A stretch of DNA of 64,000 nucleotides, taken from positions 434,001 through 498,000 of the forward strand of contig JAGKQI010000078.1 of assembly GCA_018806915.1 (NCBI GenBank), read 5' to 3'. A program made the translations under genes and the position numbers. The notes beneath the pieces are model-generated. The model was not told the origin of the DNA. It ran no database searches and worked only from the letters and a program-made list of their open reading frames with translations. Below, one piece after another: positions 46,466 through 59,746 of this stretch (position 1 is its first letter; every line of letters begins with the position of its first letter). The stretch is from Phytophthora colocasiae. Its lineage: Eukaryota > Oomycota > Peronosporomycetes > Peronosporales > Peronosporaceae.

Positions 46466-49121
46466 TCAAGAAAGCACAATCCCTATCTGAAGCACAATTA
46501 CCAATTTCTCCCCAGCTACAGGCTCGACAATCCACTTCACCACCCCAGTGTTGCAATCGACCGTGACGATACCAAGACCAGGCAACTTCCAACCACTTAT
46601 GCGATCCTGCTGAAAATGAGTGAGCTCTTGGCAAAAGACGAGCGCAAGATCCCACCTTTTCCACTTTAGCTTTCGCTGACCACCCTCTTTTTCAGGCTCT
46701 GTACACTCACCATTCAAACCCTCGATGATTTTCTTCAGCGCACCACTGTCAAGTTTCATCCTCCAATGTTTATATTCACAAATGAACAGTGGATTGGTAT
46801 CTCCAGGGACCATCACGTAACAATCCAATCTCTCGAAGTTCTGAGTGCGAAAAAGATGACCGAAGTTGCAGGCATTGCGACCGTCACCGTTGAGGCCAAC
46901 AAGATATTCCGGCCACTCCGCGTTAGGCGGACCCAAAAACGGGATCGACATACCTGCGAACTTTTGCTTTAAACCAGCGTATCTCTCCAACAACAGCGCA
47001 CTGGCATCAAAGTTGTATACACTCTGGAACGTCTCGTGCTGAAATTCACCCAGTAAGTCGGAGAAAAAATCGTTAAAGGTGGTTCCTCGCACACCATTTC
47101 TTCTCGAAGCACAGAAAAGCGCATGGGCGACCGCGTTCTCGAGTTCATTCCCATCGTTATTAGCAGCGTTCGTGTTACTATGGGAGGGAGAGCCCATTCC
47201 TGAGCGATACTCTTCAAAAATGAAAGCTGTTGAATATTCTTTATCATCGTCGGAGTCGTAATACGCTGACCGCTTCCCACCAAGCACTGCCAGGTACAGC
47301 AGCACATCCTTCTCAACGACTGGAAATCGACAGGCTGTCCTCCAAGGGGTTGTTGTCTTTCTATACTGAAGGCTGCGCCTTGATACATCCACATCAGTAA
47401 TATCTTGGTCGTCCAAGTTTGCAAAATGGCGATCCATGCCCGTAACCTCCACTTTTAATCTTTTCGCGGGACGTTTATCCGTGCTGTCATCACTGGAAGC
47501 TGGGCGCTTCTGACCAGAAAGTTCACTCATGCTGTCACCACCAGTAGCTGGATGCGTTCTATCAGGACTTTCAGTGCCGTAAACACATCCATCAAGAATC
47601 TTGAAATCAATAGCTTCACTGTTGGCATTGGCGTACGATAATGCCTTCATCTGTGCATGTCTCCCATGCGGAGTGCACATGAAACCTTTCACCATCAGAA
47701 GCTTGGCATGTATAGCCTCGAACGCATTGTCTAGCAAGTCGGCCAACTCGAATGTTTCATTTCCAGCAACTTCCAGAACGAATTGTGACACAGCGTCCAC
47801 GAAATACCGAGAAAACAAACCACGAGAATTCTTGGCAATGAGGTCCACGACCGAGTACAATTCTATCACCCTCTCCCATGCTTTTTGCTTCGCCGGATCC
47901 GAAAGGGGGATAGATTGGTAAGCTGGGAAACGAGGCACAACACTCATCCACCAATGAGCGTCCGTACGACTGAGTTCCGACCGACTAACCAAGTTCGAGA
48001 TCTTGGCGTCGGTACCCATAGCAACCACGACCAGCCCACAAGCACGAAATACATTCAGTTGAAACGCTGATAATCTCTCCCTGGTTGGCGTCATTTCATC
48101 CAGAATGAAGAACGGTAACACTTTTCCATCTTTCTCCATTTGACAAAGCACAGCTTTGACAGCTTCCCGATCACGCTTGGCTACTCTGAACGTTTTGTTT
48201 GCAACACGGATCATCTGGGCGCCAACGTTGGCACGGGAACAGTACTCCAACAGTTCGATAATGAAGCCATACGTCCACAGTTCCTTCTTCACGTAAAATA
48301 TCAGGAATTGCAGGACAAAACCGCTTCTTCTTCAGGGTTATCCACGTCATCCTTCTTGACCATCGAGCCGAAGGCATCCGCAATCGATGAGAAGTTTTTG
48401 TAAATCTTTTGGCAATCAATTCCGGTGGCACCAAGAGGCCAATAAAACCACGGTCGTGTACTTCCGTCGCCTCCGAAAGCAAACGCCAGCTGCGTCTTCC
48501 CCATTCCAGATGACCCCCCAACATAGATAAAAGGTTTTGGATGTGGCTCCTTATAAATTTCGTCGATCTTGGTGAGAATCGACCACAGTACTGTTGGCAG
48601 TTGTTCTGGATCTCTACACCAAGTCTTTGGTAATACGCCAGCTCATCCGTGAGACTTGGAATTCGACTCTCGTGCACCACAATGGTAGTCAGGATACCTG
48701 GAACCACCACGAGTATGTGGATTTGATTCGCTTTCGGAGTGTCCATGTCTTCCAGGCACTTAGAAATCAGATTCTCCCCCTGTAGCTCTTTGTCTTCATG
48801 TATTAGAGATTCGACGAGAGTAGTCTTCCCGCCCTTCTTCAGCTTCTTCACATCTTCGGAGTCGGACTCGATCCACCCACCCTTCTTCGCCAGGAAGAGC
48901 TGTAGCTCATCAGCAGGAAACTGATACTTCTTCTCGTTACTTATCACCCTCTTTAACTTGCTCACCTTCGCACCATCGTTGATCTCCACATCAAACGATC
49001 TTCCCACCTGACCCACGATTACGCACTGTAGTGACAGCGTCAGCTTGTCCTCGCTGTTTTTTTCTTGGAGCTTCTTATAGAGCTCAGATATTTTACGCAG
49101 AAGTTCCGCCTCGTTCTCCAT
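46466..49121 (-). pseudogene. CRN-9: copy of CRN-3 with intact C-terminus and mosaic NTPase
   Basis: The ATG is at 49119-49121 (MENEAELL). LFLAK, HILVVVP and Walker A are present. Lesions are an in-frame 3-bp loss (AKKGGW), a lost G near 48582 and two gained bases near 48296-48303. The C-terminal 608 codons, through KRPAKRLKV and the LDCYVMVPG...CEYKHW nuclease, are open to the stop at 46466. About 47640-48290 is not CRN-3-like. It carries SRSELSRTDAHWWMSV and KGFMCTPHG as in CRN-4 and CRN-7, indicating a conversion tract. Confidence 0.78.
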
Positions 49122-49356
49122 CTTTCTTATAAAGAAAAGAGGCAAAGGATTTTGAAATGAGGAAGGGGGGAAGAATTATGCATTTCTAACGGCGTCGGAT
49201 TTTTTTAAAAACGGAATCCCTGGAACAAAGATGTGACGAAGGTCGTCAAAAGGTAAACCCTAAAAAAAGTTCATCCTACCGGTAGGATTTGGGTCCTACC
49301 GGTAGACGATAGTATTCCCACCGGTACCGACCAAACAATTCTTCCTCTCATTTTTT
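49122..49356 (-). promoter_or_regulatory. CRN-9 upstream region with ACCGGT palindromes
   Basis: Copy of 16326-16565: Inr-like motif near 49155, and the ATCCTACCGGTAGGAT palindrome near 49272 with its two neighbours. Joined to TPR-9 exon 4 at the same base. Confidence 0.6.
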
Positions 49357-51181
49357 CAGCAGTAGCGACCGACACTAACGTTGCTTTTGCACACGCGACG
49401 CCACAAATCGCCTTTGTTTCCTGTCGAGATTGACGAGGAGGAACCCACGCGGAAGAGATACAGACACATTCACCACGACGAACAGCCATCGCCACTGGTT
49501 CCGGCTTGGAAGTCCCTTTGCCAGTGCCAATACAGTTGATCGCGACACTTGTTCGTCGGGCATTGCTGACCTTTTTGGATCGAGATTTTATCATCCGTAA
49601 CAGCTCTCTCTGCTTGGATTTCACGTAGTTTTGAGGAAGAAACCCGTGATAAGCTTCATTGACGCGTAAGAAACTCAGTGGATCTCCTGCAGTCTCGAGT
49701 TGAATGAAAAAAGCACGAGCACTTTGTGGTTCAGGCTCCACTAAGAGAAAAAGAGATGGACATATCTGGAGGAGATTTTAGTCCACAATGCGAGAATTGG
49801 CACAGTTCCCCCTCTCGAACGATAAGAAGACCATCGACAGATTGCCCTTCACAACCAGGCAGCTTTCGAGCCGATGACTTTGATAAATGAGGCCTAATAA
49901 AACATTGTAAGGGAAAAAAAACGATCCAGAAGCAAGAATTATGAACGTACTCGACAGGCAACTTTGCCAATATCTGCTTCGGGTATGCCATGAAAGGCTG
50001 GAGTCATAATTAAGAATCTAGCGGAACGCTCTCGCTGGAAATGAAGAATTCAAGGTCAGTTTTAGTGGATAATGATGATAATATCCAAGTTTCACCTCTG
50101 CTTCACGTTGAGCATGTTCAACTTGACTCCAATGATACCACGAAAGAGCTCCGACCATAGAAGATGTTACCGTTACAGCTGAGTACGTTCTACACGTAAG
50201 TTTTAATTACGATACAGAGTATAAAATACCACCTTTGAGTTCTTGTAAATCTCCCTTGATGGCCGAAAACGTCTCCATGTTCGAGTTCACACAGCTCCAA
50301 TTGCGACTGTTTCCAGTTTACACAGATCGTACCCAGTCGCGTCTGCCAGGGTGACTCCCAATTCTCTTCCTGTTCACATTTGTCGTTTTCCTGTACGTTA
50401 TTGGCCTCTTCTTGCTGTTTTGACTGAAACATTCTCCCTACAGTCTTGGAAATAGCCACTCTGCCTTGAAAAATAAAGTAAATCGTGTGGTCATTCGTAT
50501 CTTCTTCATCTTCATCCTCCATAAAGATTGGCGTTCGAGCTGGGAGAGCATCTTCGGGACTTAAAATGAGTTCACGACACAGAAGTTCACACACTTTTGG
50601 ATGTAGAACAGCACAAACGGAGAATCGTTTCTGCATGAAATCCGCCAGACACTGCAGATCACTGTCGCTTCTCTCGACTTGTGGGAGTCTACCAATTTCT
50701 GAAATCCGTTGAAGAGTCCAAACTGTCAGCGCATCTTCAGTTTCTGAGCTTTCTGGGTCTTCCCAGTCCTGTCCAGGTGGCTCAACATCTAATTCCTGCA
50801 GTTCTTCCTCTTCTTTCTCAACTTGAGGAGTTAATTTCTTCGGAGAAGCTGCGCGCTGAACAGTTTGATACAGAGAGATTCGGCCGTGTACATGTACAGT
50901 GAACTGTCGTCTGTTAAAGTTGTAGGACATTCCATTCCCGCATTCTTTTGTACCACAACGTAATCTTTCGCTGCTTTCTCAAAGTCGCCACTCTTTCGAT
51001 ATGCTGCTGCTCGTTGTCGGTAAAATACAACTGGAGTTGACCCTGGACTCGATAAATTTCCCCCACTGGAATATCCTTTACTCGTTTCAATCGCTCGTGT
51101 AAAATAGTCGATTGCTTTGGATATTTTCTCGAACCGCATACACAAATTGCCCATATTATAATACGCGAAAGCGTGTTGCCC

Positions 51182-53506
51182 CAGGGGTTCAGAATATTGT
51201 ACTGATACTCATTTTCTCCATTGGACTCCAGCCCGTAACGCATTGCAGGAAGAAACTCAAAGAAATCAATAATTGAGAACTATCAAAACGTCGCAGTAAA
51301 TAATTGATATCACCGCGAAGAACCGTGAGAAACATGCACTGCTCACAGTCCCTTGATGTCAGTTCATGTGCTGCTGTACTGTTTTCTAAATGCATCTGTC
51401 AACGACTTCCACACCCCAGTAGGAGGCGTTGACTTTCAGGAAAAGCAGCATCTCAACCGCTATAGGCGATAGTGCCTGGCGCTCGTGGCCGATCATAGCC
51501 CTGGCAACGCTAAACAAGCGTTCAACTTTGTTTGACGTGGGAGGGATTGCACTGACGAGTGGATAGCTGACTTCCGAAGCCTTCACCTTGCGCTTTTTTG
51601 AGAATGCGCTCTGCAAAACTCTCCCAACTGCAACATTTGCACTTCAGCGCTTGAGCCAGTCTCCTCCACGCGCTCAAACGGCTGCATAGCTGCCTTTTCG
51701 GCTCAGGACAGTCTTTCCGATTCACCTGCTAGCACCTTACAGCATCCAGACTCAAATGATGGCGAGTGAATAATATTTGCCGACGTTCCTACAAAAAATA
51801 ATTGTTGGTTAGTGAAATTCAAACTTCCTTTAGAAAAATGCAAACTTACCAAGATACGTCTTAAGTATCGGCTTCACAGCAATCAGACCATCAAGTAGAT
51901 CTCGAGCCCCGAGAAGATCAACGTTATCCTTCTGCAACGCCAAGGACACCGATTCACAGTCCGATAGCTCATCCAGAAGTACCTTCAGGCGCTTGTGCGT
52001 TGCTGGCGAGGGCAAAAACTCAGCGATGTCTTCGTTGTCCATGGAAAGAAAACCACGTAGCTCGAAGTAGCGGCGCAGCATGGCGTGGGTAGAACCCCAC
52101 CGTGTTTCTTGGCGCAGCACAGGCCGTAAAGGAGTCAATAATCTAATATAGAGGAGCAATTAATTATTATTAGCACAAATACAATTGGAAAGAGGGCAAA
52201 AACTTACCTCAGCTTTGATCCCTCTTTTAGGGTCCTTAGCTTTTTCATCAATCGCTGGATTATGTCTAGATCGTCCTCGTAAGGTGCCAGGAGCTCCTTC
52301 ATTGCCAGGTTCAGCCGGTGACTTGCACAGCCAACAAGCGGGACATCCATGAGGTTGGCCAACCGCTTGTTGACTGAGCATTTGTCGCCGACTAGAAACC
52401 GGCATTGCGACAGCTGTTTTACGAAAAACGGGAGGAAAATTGAGAGAGCTTCCATCAACGTCTCTGCTCCATGGTCATCACCAGGTCCTCGCACCACTGG
52501 TGCCATCGACACAAGAGGGTACCGCGCGGTGCCTTCGCTCACGTACACCGCAAACACAGCAAGGTAGAACTCACTGCCGTTACTCCAGCCGTCCAGCATC
52601 AGGCCAAAATCATTTGGCATTTCAGTACCGATGATAGTTTCCACCTCCGCGTCACTGCCTCCATGTTGCTTCGCAACGTGTCCACTGACACTGGCGCCAA
52701 GTTAGTGTATCTGTACACAAAATACAAGATCCATAAATTAATCTTCAAGTACTGGTACCGATTTAAATTCTTGTCCTTACCGGCGCGAGAGCGGGTTTTC
52801 AAACAAAGGCCAGTGGGAGATTTGCTTTTACCACCCACTCCATCCACCCAAACCGGTTTGACGCCTTCTGTCGAACCCAGGGATGAAAGACCAGTAGAAG
52901 TAGCGGAAGCGCTCTCCATTTCACGCTCGTACGTCGGATGTTCGACGCGAACATGACCTACTAGGTTAGTGTAGCCAGTTCCTTGAGTTTGTTTACGGGA
53001 TTTCCCGCACGCCTTGCACTCAAAGTATCCCGTAGGGTCGTTATTGTCGTCAACTATGCGTGTAAAAAAGAACTGAGCCACTTGCTTCGGCGTAAAGATC
53101 CCCTGTTTCCCTGAGGAAGCATAAAGAGTGGTTTCGCGCACCATTTCTGCTGGTTAAACGCTGGGTTGGCGGTTGGGGAGAAGTTTTCAGCGATGCTGGA
53201 TAAAAGAAAAGTGATCCTTTATGATGAACTGGTACCATTGAGGCAACTACTGGACACTATTGCTTAATAACTTTTACAGGTTTAAGTAAATGGCGTTTTA
53301 GCATGATATACTTGAACTCAAATGAGTAGGTGTGGTTGTACATTAAATATAATGGATGGAAGGTTTTGAATATTAAAATAAATAATTCATTCTAGTCGTG
53401 ACATCTCCGTAAATAATTTATTCTTGTCCCAGGAACCGTGAAATAAATAATTTCACCGAAAATACGGAATATATTTCCCACTTCCGAGTATTTTTCGGAA
53501 CCCCTG
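51182..53506 (-). mobile_element. Second copy of the hAT element
   Basis: Same insertion site, terminal repeats and length (2325 bp) as 18424-20748. The left target duplication has lost one C (GTTGCCC, 51175-51181); the right one is complete (53507-53514). Because the host break is identical, this copy arose by duplication of the whole block, not by a new insertion. Confidence 0.88.
51386..53144 (-). pseudogene. hAT transposase, second copy, with indels
   Basis: Same four-exon structure as the first copy. Private indels break it: near 53113-53125 (LMLPQG becomes LYASSG), a lost G/C pair near 52880-52892, a lost C near 52648 (TREVET becomes TRRWKL), and single-base gains near 51597 and 51625. 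The BED finger, LDGW block and C-terminal dimerisation motif remain readable in pieces. Confidence 0.8.
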
Positions 53507-54220
53507 GTTGCCCCCCTGCAAGTTTCAAAACTTGTTTGTACGTTGACAACGCGGCATTAAATTGACCAGTTCGTTCCAGACAAACAGCAAAATGGAATTT
53601 CGCCTCGATCTCACTAGGTCTTGCAGTGGATAAACTCTTGTAAAACTTGATAGCTTGATCATATTCGCCGTTAGCTCGTGCTTGAAAAGCTTTCACTCGA
53701 AGACGTTCCGTAGCGTTCATGGTAGAAATTGCTCGAGCTCTGGATAAAAGCTCAAGTGTTTTGCTTTCTACTCCTTCTCTGCTCCTTCCACGACCAAGTT
53801 GACCTCGAGGCTCTACACTTCTCCCAATAAGTGGATCCACATACTGTTCCGGTTTCCTTCTCGTTTAACAGCTTCTTGTATCGCTACAACGGCTGTTCTT
53901 GGTGTAAGAACTTCCATTTGCTCCTGACAAAGTTGACTCTAGATTCTTCGACCAGTAGCAGGTCGTTTCGGTAGTTTTGTAGGTTCCGATGAAGTTGCTC
54001 GAGCTGTAGAAGGTCTGGAAGGTAGAATACTTCGATATTGACGACAATCGATAGACGTCAAGAAGGCCCATTGAGCTGTAGCTGGGTAGGATAATTCCTG
54101 ACGAAGTTTACGATGAGGTGCTGAAGATCCACGGGTAGTTCCTATTCTACTTCCGTCACTGTACGTTCTCGCTGATACGATCGTCCTCGGTGATTCAGAA
54201 GCTAATGGAGGTCCGTACAT

Positions 54221-54568
54221 CGTGGAAGCGTTTATTTTCTTTGAAAAACTATTCTCACTATTCTTGGGTTCCCCAACCAAAACTTACAGAATTATCCAAG
54301 AGAATGAAATGGTTGCCATATCAATACCAGTACGAGACGAGTTTTCTTGATTTTAGCTGTTGTTCCACCGGTCATTCAAAATGAAAATATTTTTATTTGA
54401 GTCTTCGCCTTCAGCCATACTTAATTGAAACCTTAAACGCGATCACTGCTGGCTATTCAAGTCGTTTCAAACCGTCCAATGGACGTTCTCAAAGGTGATC
54501 ACGTGATAGTTTCGTTGTTGACATCGGTATCTCCCACCATAACTGCCAGAGGGTCACAGCAGAAACTT
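54221..54568 (-). promoter_or_regulatory. CRN-10/TPR-9 intergenic region, diverged version
   Basis: It has the same general order as other CRN-TPR spacers but several real differences (ccaccggtcattc, ttcgccttcagccatacttaattg, gtgatcacgtgat). This is where the direct duplication stops matching. Confidence 0.45.
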
Positions 54569-57228
54569 TCAAGAAAGCACAATCCCTATCTGAAGCACAA
54601 TTGCCAATTTCTCCCCCCAGCTACAGGCTCGACAATCCACTTCACCACCCCAGTGTTGCAATCGACCGTGACGATACCAAGATGGCCAGGCGACTTCCAA
54701 CCGCTTATGCTATCCTGCTGAAAATGAGTGAGCTCTTGGCAAAAGATTTGACAGGCGCAAGATCCCACAACCTTTTCCACTTCTTTAGCTTTCGCTGACC
54801 ACCCTCTTTTTCAGGCTCTAGTACACTCACCATTCAAACCCTCGATGATTTTCTTCAGCGCACCACTGTCAAGTGTCATCCTCCAATGTTTATATTCACA
54901 AACGAACGAGTGGATTGGCATCTCCAGGGACCATCACGTAACAATCCAACTTCTCGAAGTTCTGAGCGCGAAAAAAGATGACCGAAGTTGCATGGCATTG
55001 TTACTCAGTCACCAATTGAGGCCAACAAGATATTCCGGCCACTTCGCGTTAGGGCGGACTCCAAAAACAGGATCGACATACCTGCGACCAAGACTTTTGC
55101 TTTAAACCAGCGTATCTCTCCAACAACAGCGCACTGGCATCAAAGTTGTATACACTCTGGAACGTCTCGTGCTGAAATTCACCCAGTAAATCGGAGAAGA
55201 AATCGTTGAAAGCTTGGTTCCTTCGCACACCATTTCTTCTCGAAGCACAGAAAGCGCATGGGCGACCGCGTTCTCGAGTTCTTCGTTCCCATCGTTGGGC
55301 TTAGGAGCATTCGTGTTACTATGGGAGGGAGAGCCCATTCCTGAAGCTGAGATACTCTTCAAAAATGAAAGCTGTTGAATAATTCTTTATCATCGTCGGA
55401 GTCGCGTAATAATACGCTGACCGCTTCCCACCAAGCACTGCTTGCAGGTACAGCCCAGCACATCGCCTTTCTCCACGACTGGAAATCACAGGCTGGCCTC
55501 CAAGGGTTATTGTCTTTTCTATACCGGAAGGCTGCGCCTTGATACATCCCACATCAGTAATCCAAGTTTGCAAAAATGGGAGATTCATGCCCCGCAATCC
55601 CCACTTTTAATCTTTTTCGCGGGACGTTTATCCGTGTTGTCATCACTGGAAGCTGGGCGCTTCTGACCAGAAAGTTCACTCATGCTGTCACCACCGCAGT
55701 AGCTGGATGCATTCTATCAGGACTTTCAGTGCCGTAAACACATCCATCAAGAAATCTTGAAATGGCAATAGCTTCACTGTCGTACGATAAATGCCTTCAT
55801 CTGTGCATGTCTCCCATGCGGAGTGCACATGAGAACCTTTCACCATCAGAAGCTTGGCATAATGTATAGCCTCGAACGCATTGTCTAGCAAGAGGTTCGG
55901 CCCAACTCTGAATGTTTCATTTCCAGCAACTTCCAGAACGAATTGTGACACAGCGTCCACGAAATACTGAGAAAACAAACCACGAGAATTTTCTTGGCAA
56001 TAGAGGTCCACGACCGAGTACACCCTATCGCCCTCTCCCATGTCTTTTGCTTCGCCGGATCCGAAAGGGGGATAGATTGATAAGCTGGGAAACGAGGCAC
56101 AACACTCATCCACCAGTCAGAGTCTATGCGACTTCGTTCTGACTGATTACATGTAACCTAAGTTTCGAGATCTTGGCGTCGGTACCCATAGGCAAACTAC
56201 GACCAGCCCACAAGCAACGAAATACATTTCAGTTGAAACGCTGATAATCTCTCCTGGTTGGCGTCATTTCATCCAGAATGAAGAACGGTAACACTTTTCC
56301 ATCTTTTCTCCATTTGACAAAGCACAGCTTTGACAGCTTCCCCGATCACGCTTATGGCCACTCTGAACGTTTTGTTTACAACGCTGATCATCTGCGCGCC
56401 AACGTTAGCACGGTGGAACAGTACTCCAACAGTTCGGATAATAAGCCAGCCATACGTCCACAGTTCTTTCTTCATGTAAAAATCGGGATTGCAGGACAAG
56501 CCAACCACTTCTTCTGTGGGGGGTATACAGCTCATCCTTCTCAATGACATGAGTCGGAATGCATTTCGCAATCGATGAGAAGTTCTTGTAGACGCGTGCT
56601 GATTCTGGCCCTGAAAACAATGAAGAGGCCAATAAAACCACCCGGTCGTGGGTACTTCCGTCGCCTCCTAAAGCAAACGCTAGTTGGCGACTTCCCTCAT
56701 TCCAGATGACCCTTTCCACGCAGATGAAAGGTTTGGGAGAAGAAACTGGTCTTGAAGACAGTCTGCAAAGGGCTCCCTCCTTGCTTAGGGAATAAATTTC
56801 GTCGATCTTGGTGGGAGTATCGGACCACAGTACTGCTTGGCAGTTGTTCTGGATCTCTACACCAAGTCTTTGGTAATTACGCCAGCTCATCCGTGAGACT
56901 TGAACTCTGACTCTCGTTCACCACAATGGTAGTCAGGATACCTGGAACCACCACCAGTATGTGGATTTGTTTCGCTTTCCTGGAGTGTCCATGTCTTCCA
57001 GGGCACCTCAGAAATCAGATTCTCCTCCTGTAGCTCTTTTGCTCTTCATGTATTAGAGATTCGATTTGAGAGTAGCTCTTCCCGCCCCTTCTTCAGCTTC
57101 TCCCGCACATCTTCGGAGTCGGACTTTCTGATCCACGCCCCACCCTTCTTCGCCAGGAAGAGCTGTAGCTCATCAGCAGGGAAACTGATACATATCTTCT
57201 CGTTCGTGATCGCCTCACTTGGTGGTAT
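54569..57228 (-). pseudogene. CRN-10: inverted, indel-rich copy of CRN-7
   Basis: Reverse complement of CRN-7, including its 11-bp deletion (acatcagtaatccaag near 55556). The nuclease, linker, NTPase and LFLAK header are recognisable in many short frames. The copy is 132 bases longer than CRN-7 over the same interval, with scattered one- to four-base gains. No usable frame. Confidence 0.75.
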
Positions 57229-57270
57229 GATATCTGGAACCACTCACCTCCGGTGGTGGTTCCAGATATC
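57229..57270. repeat. Second copy of the CRN fold-back palindrome
   Basis: The gatatctggaaccac and ggtggtggttccagatatc arms recur with extra bases in the middle. It joins CRN-10 and CRN-11 as 33082-33122 joins CRN-7 and CRN-6. Confidence 0.8.
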
Positions 57271-59609
57271 CTGACCTACCATGGCTGTGGTGCTATTGAG
57301 AGTCGCGAATTCCCAAGTCTCACTGGATGAATCTGGCGTATTACCAAAGACTTGGTCTAGAGATCCAGAACAATTGGCCAACAGTACTGTGGTCCGATTC
57401 TCACCAAGATCGATTTGAAATGTATAAGGGAGCCAACATCCAAAAACCTTTTATCTATGTTGGGGGTCATCTGGAATGGGGAAGACGCAGCTGGCGTTTG
57501 CTTTGGGGGGGTGAAGGATGCAAACAACGACCATGGTTTTATTTGGCCTTCTTGGTGCCACCTGGAATTGATTGCCAAAAGGTCACTACAAAAACTTCCT
57601 CATCGATTTGCGGATGCCTTCGGCTAAGGATGAGAGTGGATAACCCTGACGAAGAAGAAGAAGGTTTTGTCCTGCAATTCCTGATATTTACGTGAAGAAG
57701 GGAACTGTGGACGTATGGCTTCATTATTGATCGAACTGTTGGAGTAACTTAGTTCTTAGCGTGCCAACGTTGGCGCCCAGATGATCCGTGTTGCAAACAA
57801 AACGTTCCAGAGTAGCCAAGCGTGAGATCGAAGCTAGTCAAAGCTGTGCTTTGGTCAAATGGAGAAAAGATGGAAGAAAGTGTTACCGTTCTTTCATTCT
57901 GGATGAAATGACGCCAACCAGGGGAGAGATTATCAGCGTTTCAACTGAGATGTATTTTCGTGCTTGTGGGCTGGTCGTGGTTGCTATGGGGTACCGACGC
58001 CAAGATCTCGAACTTGAGTTTACATGTAATCCAGTCAGAACGAAGTCGCATAGACTCTGACTGGTGGATGAGTGTTTGTGCAAGCTCGCTTTCCCAGCTT
58101 ATCAATCTATCCCCTTTCGGATCCGGCGGAAGCAAAAAGCATGGGAGAGGGCGATAGAATTGTACTCGGTCGTGGACCTCGATTGCCAAGAATTCTCGTG
58201 GTTTGTTTTTCTCGGTATTTCCGTGGATCGCTGTGTCACCAATTCGTTCTGGAAGTTGCTGGAAATGAAACATTCGGAGTTGGCCGACTTGCTAGACAAT
58301 GCGTTTCGAGGCTGTACATGCCAAGCTTCTGGTGAAAGCTTTCATGCACTCCGCATGGGGAGACATGCCACAGATAGAAGGCATTATCAACCGTACGACA
58401 GTGAAGCTATTGATTTCCAAGATTCTTGATGGATGTGTTTACGGCAACTGGAAAGTCCTGATAGAACGCATCCAGCTACTGGTGGGGTGATACAGCATGA
58501 GTGAACTTCTTCTGGTCAGGAAGCGCCCAGCTTCCAGTGATGACAGCACGGATAAACGTCCCGGGCGAAAAGATTAAGAAGTGGGGATTGCGGGCATGAA
58601 TCTCCATTTTGCAGAACTTGGACGACGAAGATATTATTGATGCTGGATGTATCAAGGCGCAGCCTTCAGTATAGAAAGACAACAACCCGCTTGGAGGACA
58701 GCCTGTCTGATTTCAGTCGTGGAGGAAGGATGTTGGGCTGCTGTACCTCAGCAGTGCTCGGTGGGAAGCGGTTCAGCGTATTACGACTCCGTCGATGATA
58801 AAGAATATTCTTGCCAGCTTTCATTTTTGAAGAGTATCGCTCAGGAATGGGCTCTCCCTCCCATAGTAACACGAACGCTGCTAGTAACGATGGGAACGAA
58901 CTCCGAGAACGCGGTCGCCCATGCGCTTCTTCTGTGCTTCGAGAAGGGAAAATGGTGTGCGAGGAACCAACTTTAATCGATTTCTTCTCCGATTTACTGG
59001 GCGAATTTCAGCACGAGACGTTCCGAGAGTGTATACAACTTTGATGCCAGTGGCGCTGTTGTTGGAGAGAGATACGCTGGTTTAAAGCAAAAGTTCGCAG
59101 GTGTATGTCGATCCCTGTTTTGGGTCCGCCTAACGCGGAGTGGCCCGGAATATCTTGTTGGCCTCAATGGTGACGGTAACAATGCCTGCAACTTCGGTCA
59201 TCTTTTTCGCATCAGAACTTCGAGAGATTGGATTGTTAGCGTGATGGTCCCTGGAGATACCAATCCACTGTTCGTTTGTAATATAAACATTGAGGATGAC
59301 ACTTGAAGCAGTGGTGCGCTGAAGAAAATCATTCGAGGGAGTTTGAATGGTGGAGTGCACAGGGCCTGAGAAAAGGAGGGTGGCTCAGCGAAAGCTAAAG
59401 TGGAAAAAGTGGAATCTTTGCGCTCCTGTCTTTTGCCAGGAGCTCACTCATTTTCAGCAGGATAGCATAAGTGGTTGGAAGTCGCCTGGTCTTTGGTATC
59501 GTCACGGTCGATTGCAACACTGGGGTGGGTGGGAAGTGGACTGTTTCGACCCTGTAGCTGGGGAGAAATTGGTGAATTGTGCTTCCAGATAGGGATTGTG
59601 CTTTCTTGA
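57271..59609 (+). pseudogene. CRN-11: inverted, indel-rich copy of CRN-6
   Basis: Header-less CRN reading rightwards from the fold-back palindrome. Walker A, SAFQ-type NTPase, KRP-type linker and nuclease segments are recognisable but broken by frequent inserted bases. The stop GIVLS ends at 59609. The TPR-11 start follows on the same strand. Confidence 0.75.
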
Positions 59610-59746
59610 AAGTTTCTGCTGTGAGCAAAGTTATGGTGGAGAGATACGTAAGTCAACAACGAAACTTTCACGTCATCACCTTTGAGAATGTCCATAGGAG
59701 GTTCTTAATAATGAATTGCCAGCAGTGATTGCGTTTTAAGGTTTTT

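Larger units (their letters stand above)
49356..54220 (-). pseudogene. TPR-9: copy of the hAT-split TPR-3
   Basis: It shares with TPR-3 the TAG stop (near 53940), the 1-bp loss near 53850, the GA gain near 50876, the 3' truncation and the hAT insertion at the same site. Private changes include a loss near 49735 and a gain near 49855. Its 5' flank beyond about 54270 diverges from that of TPR-3. Confidence 0.78.
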
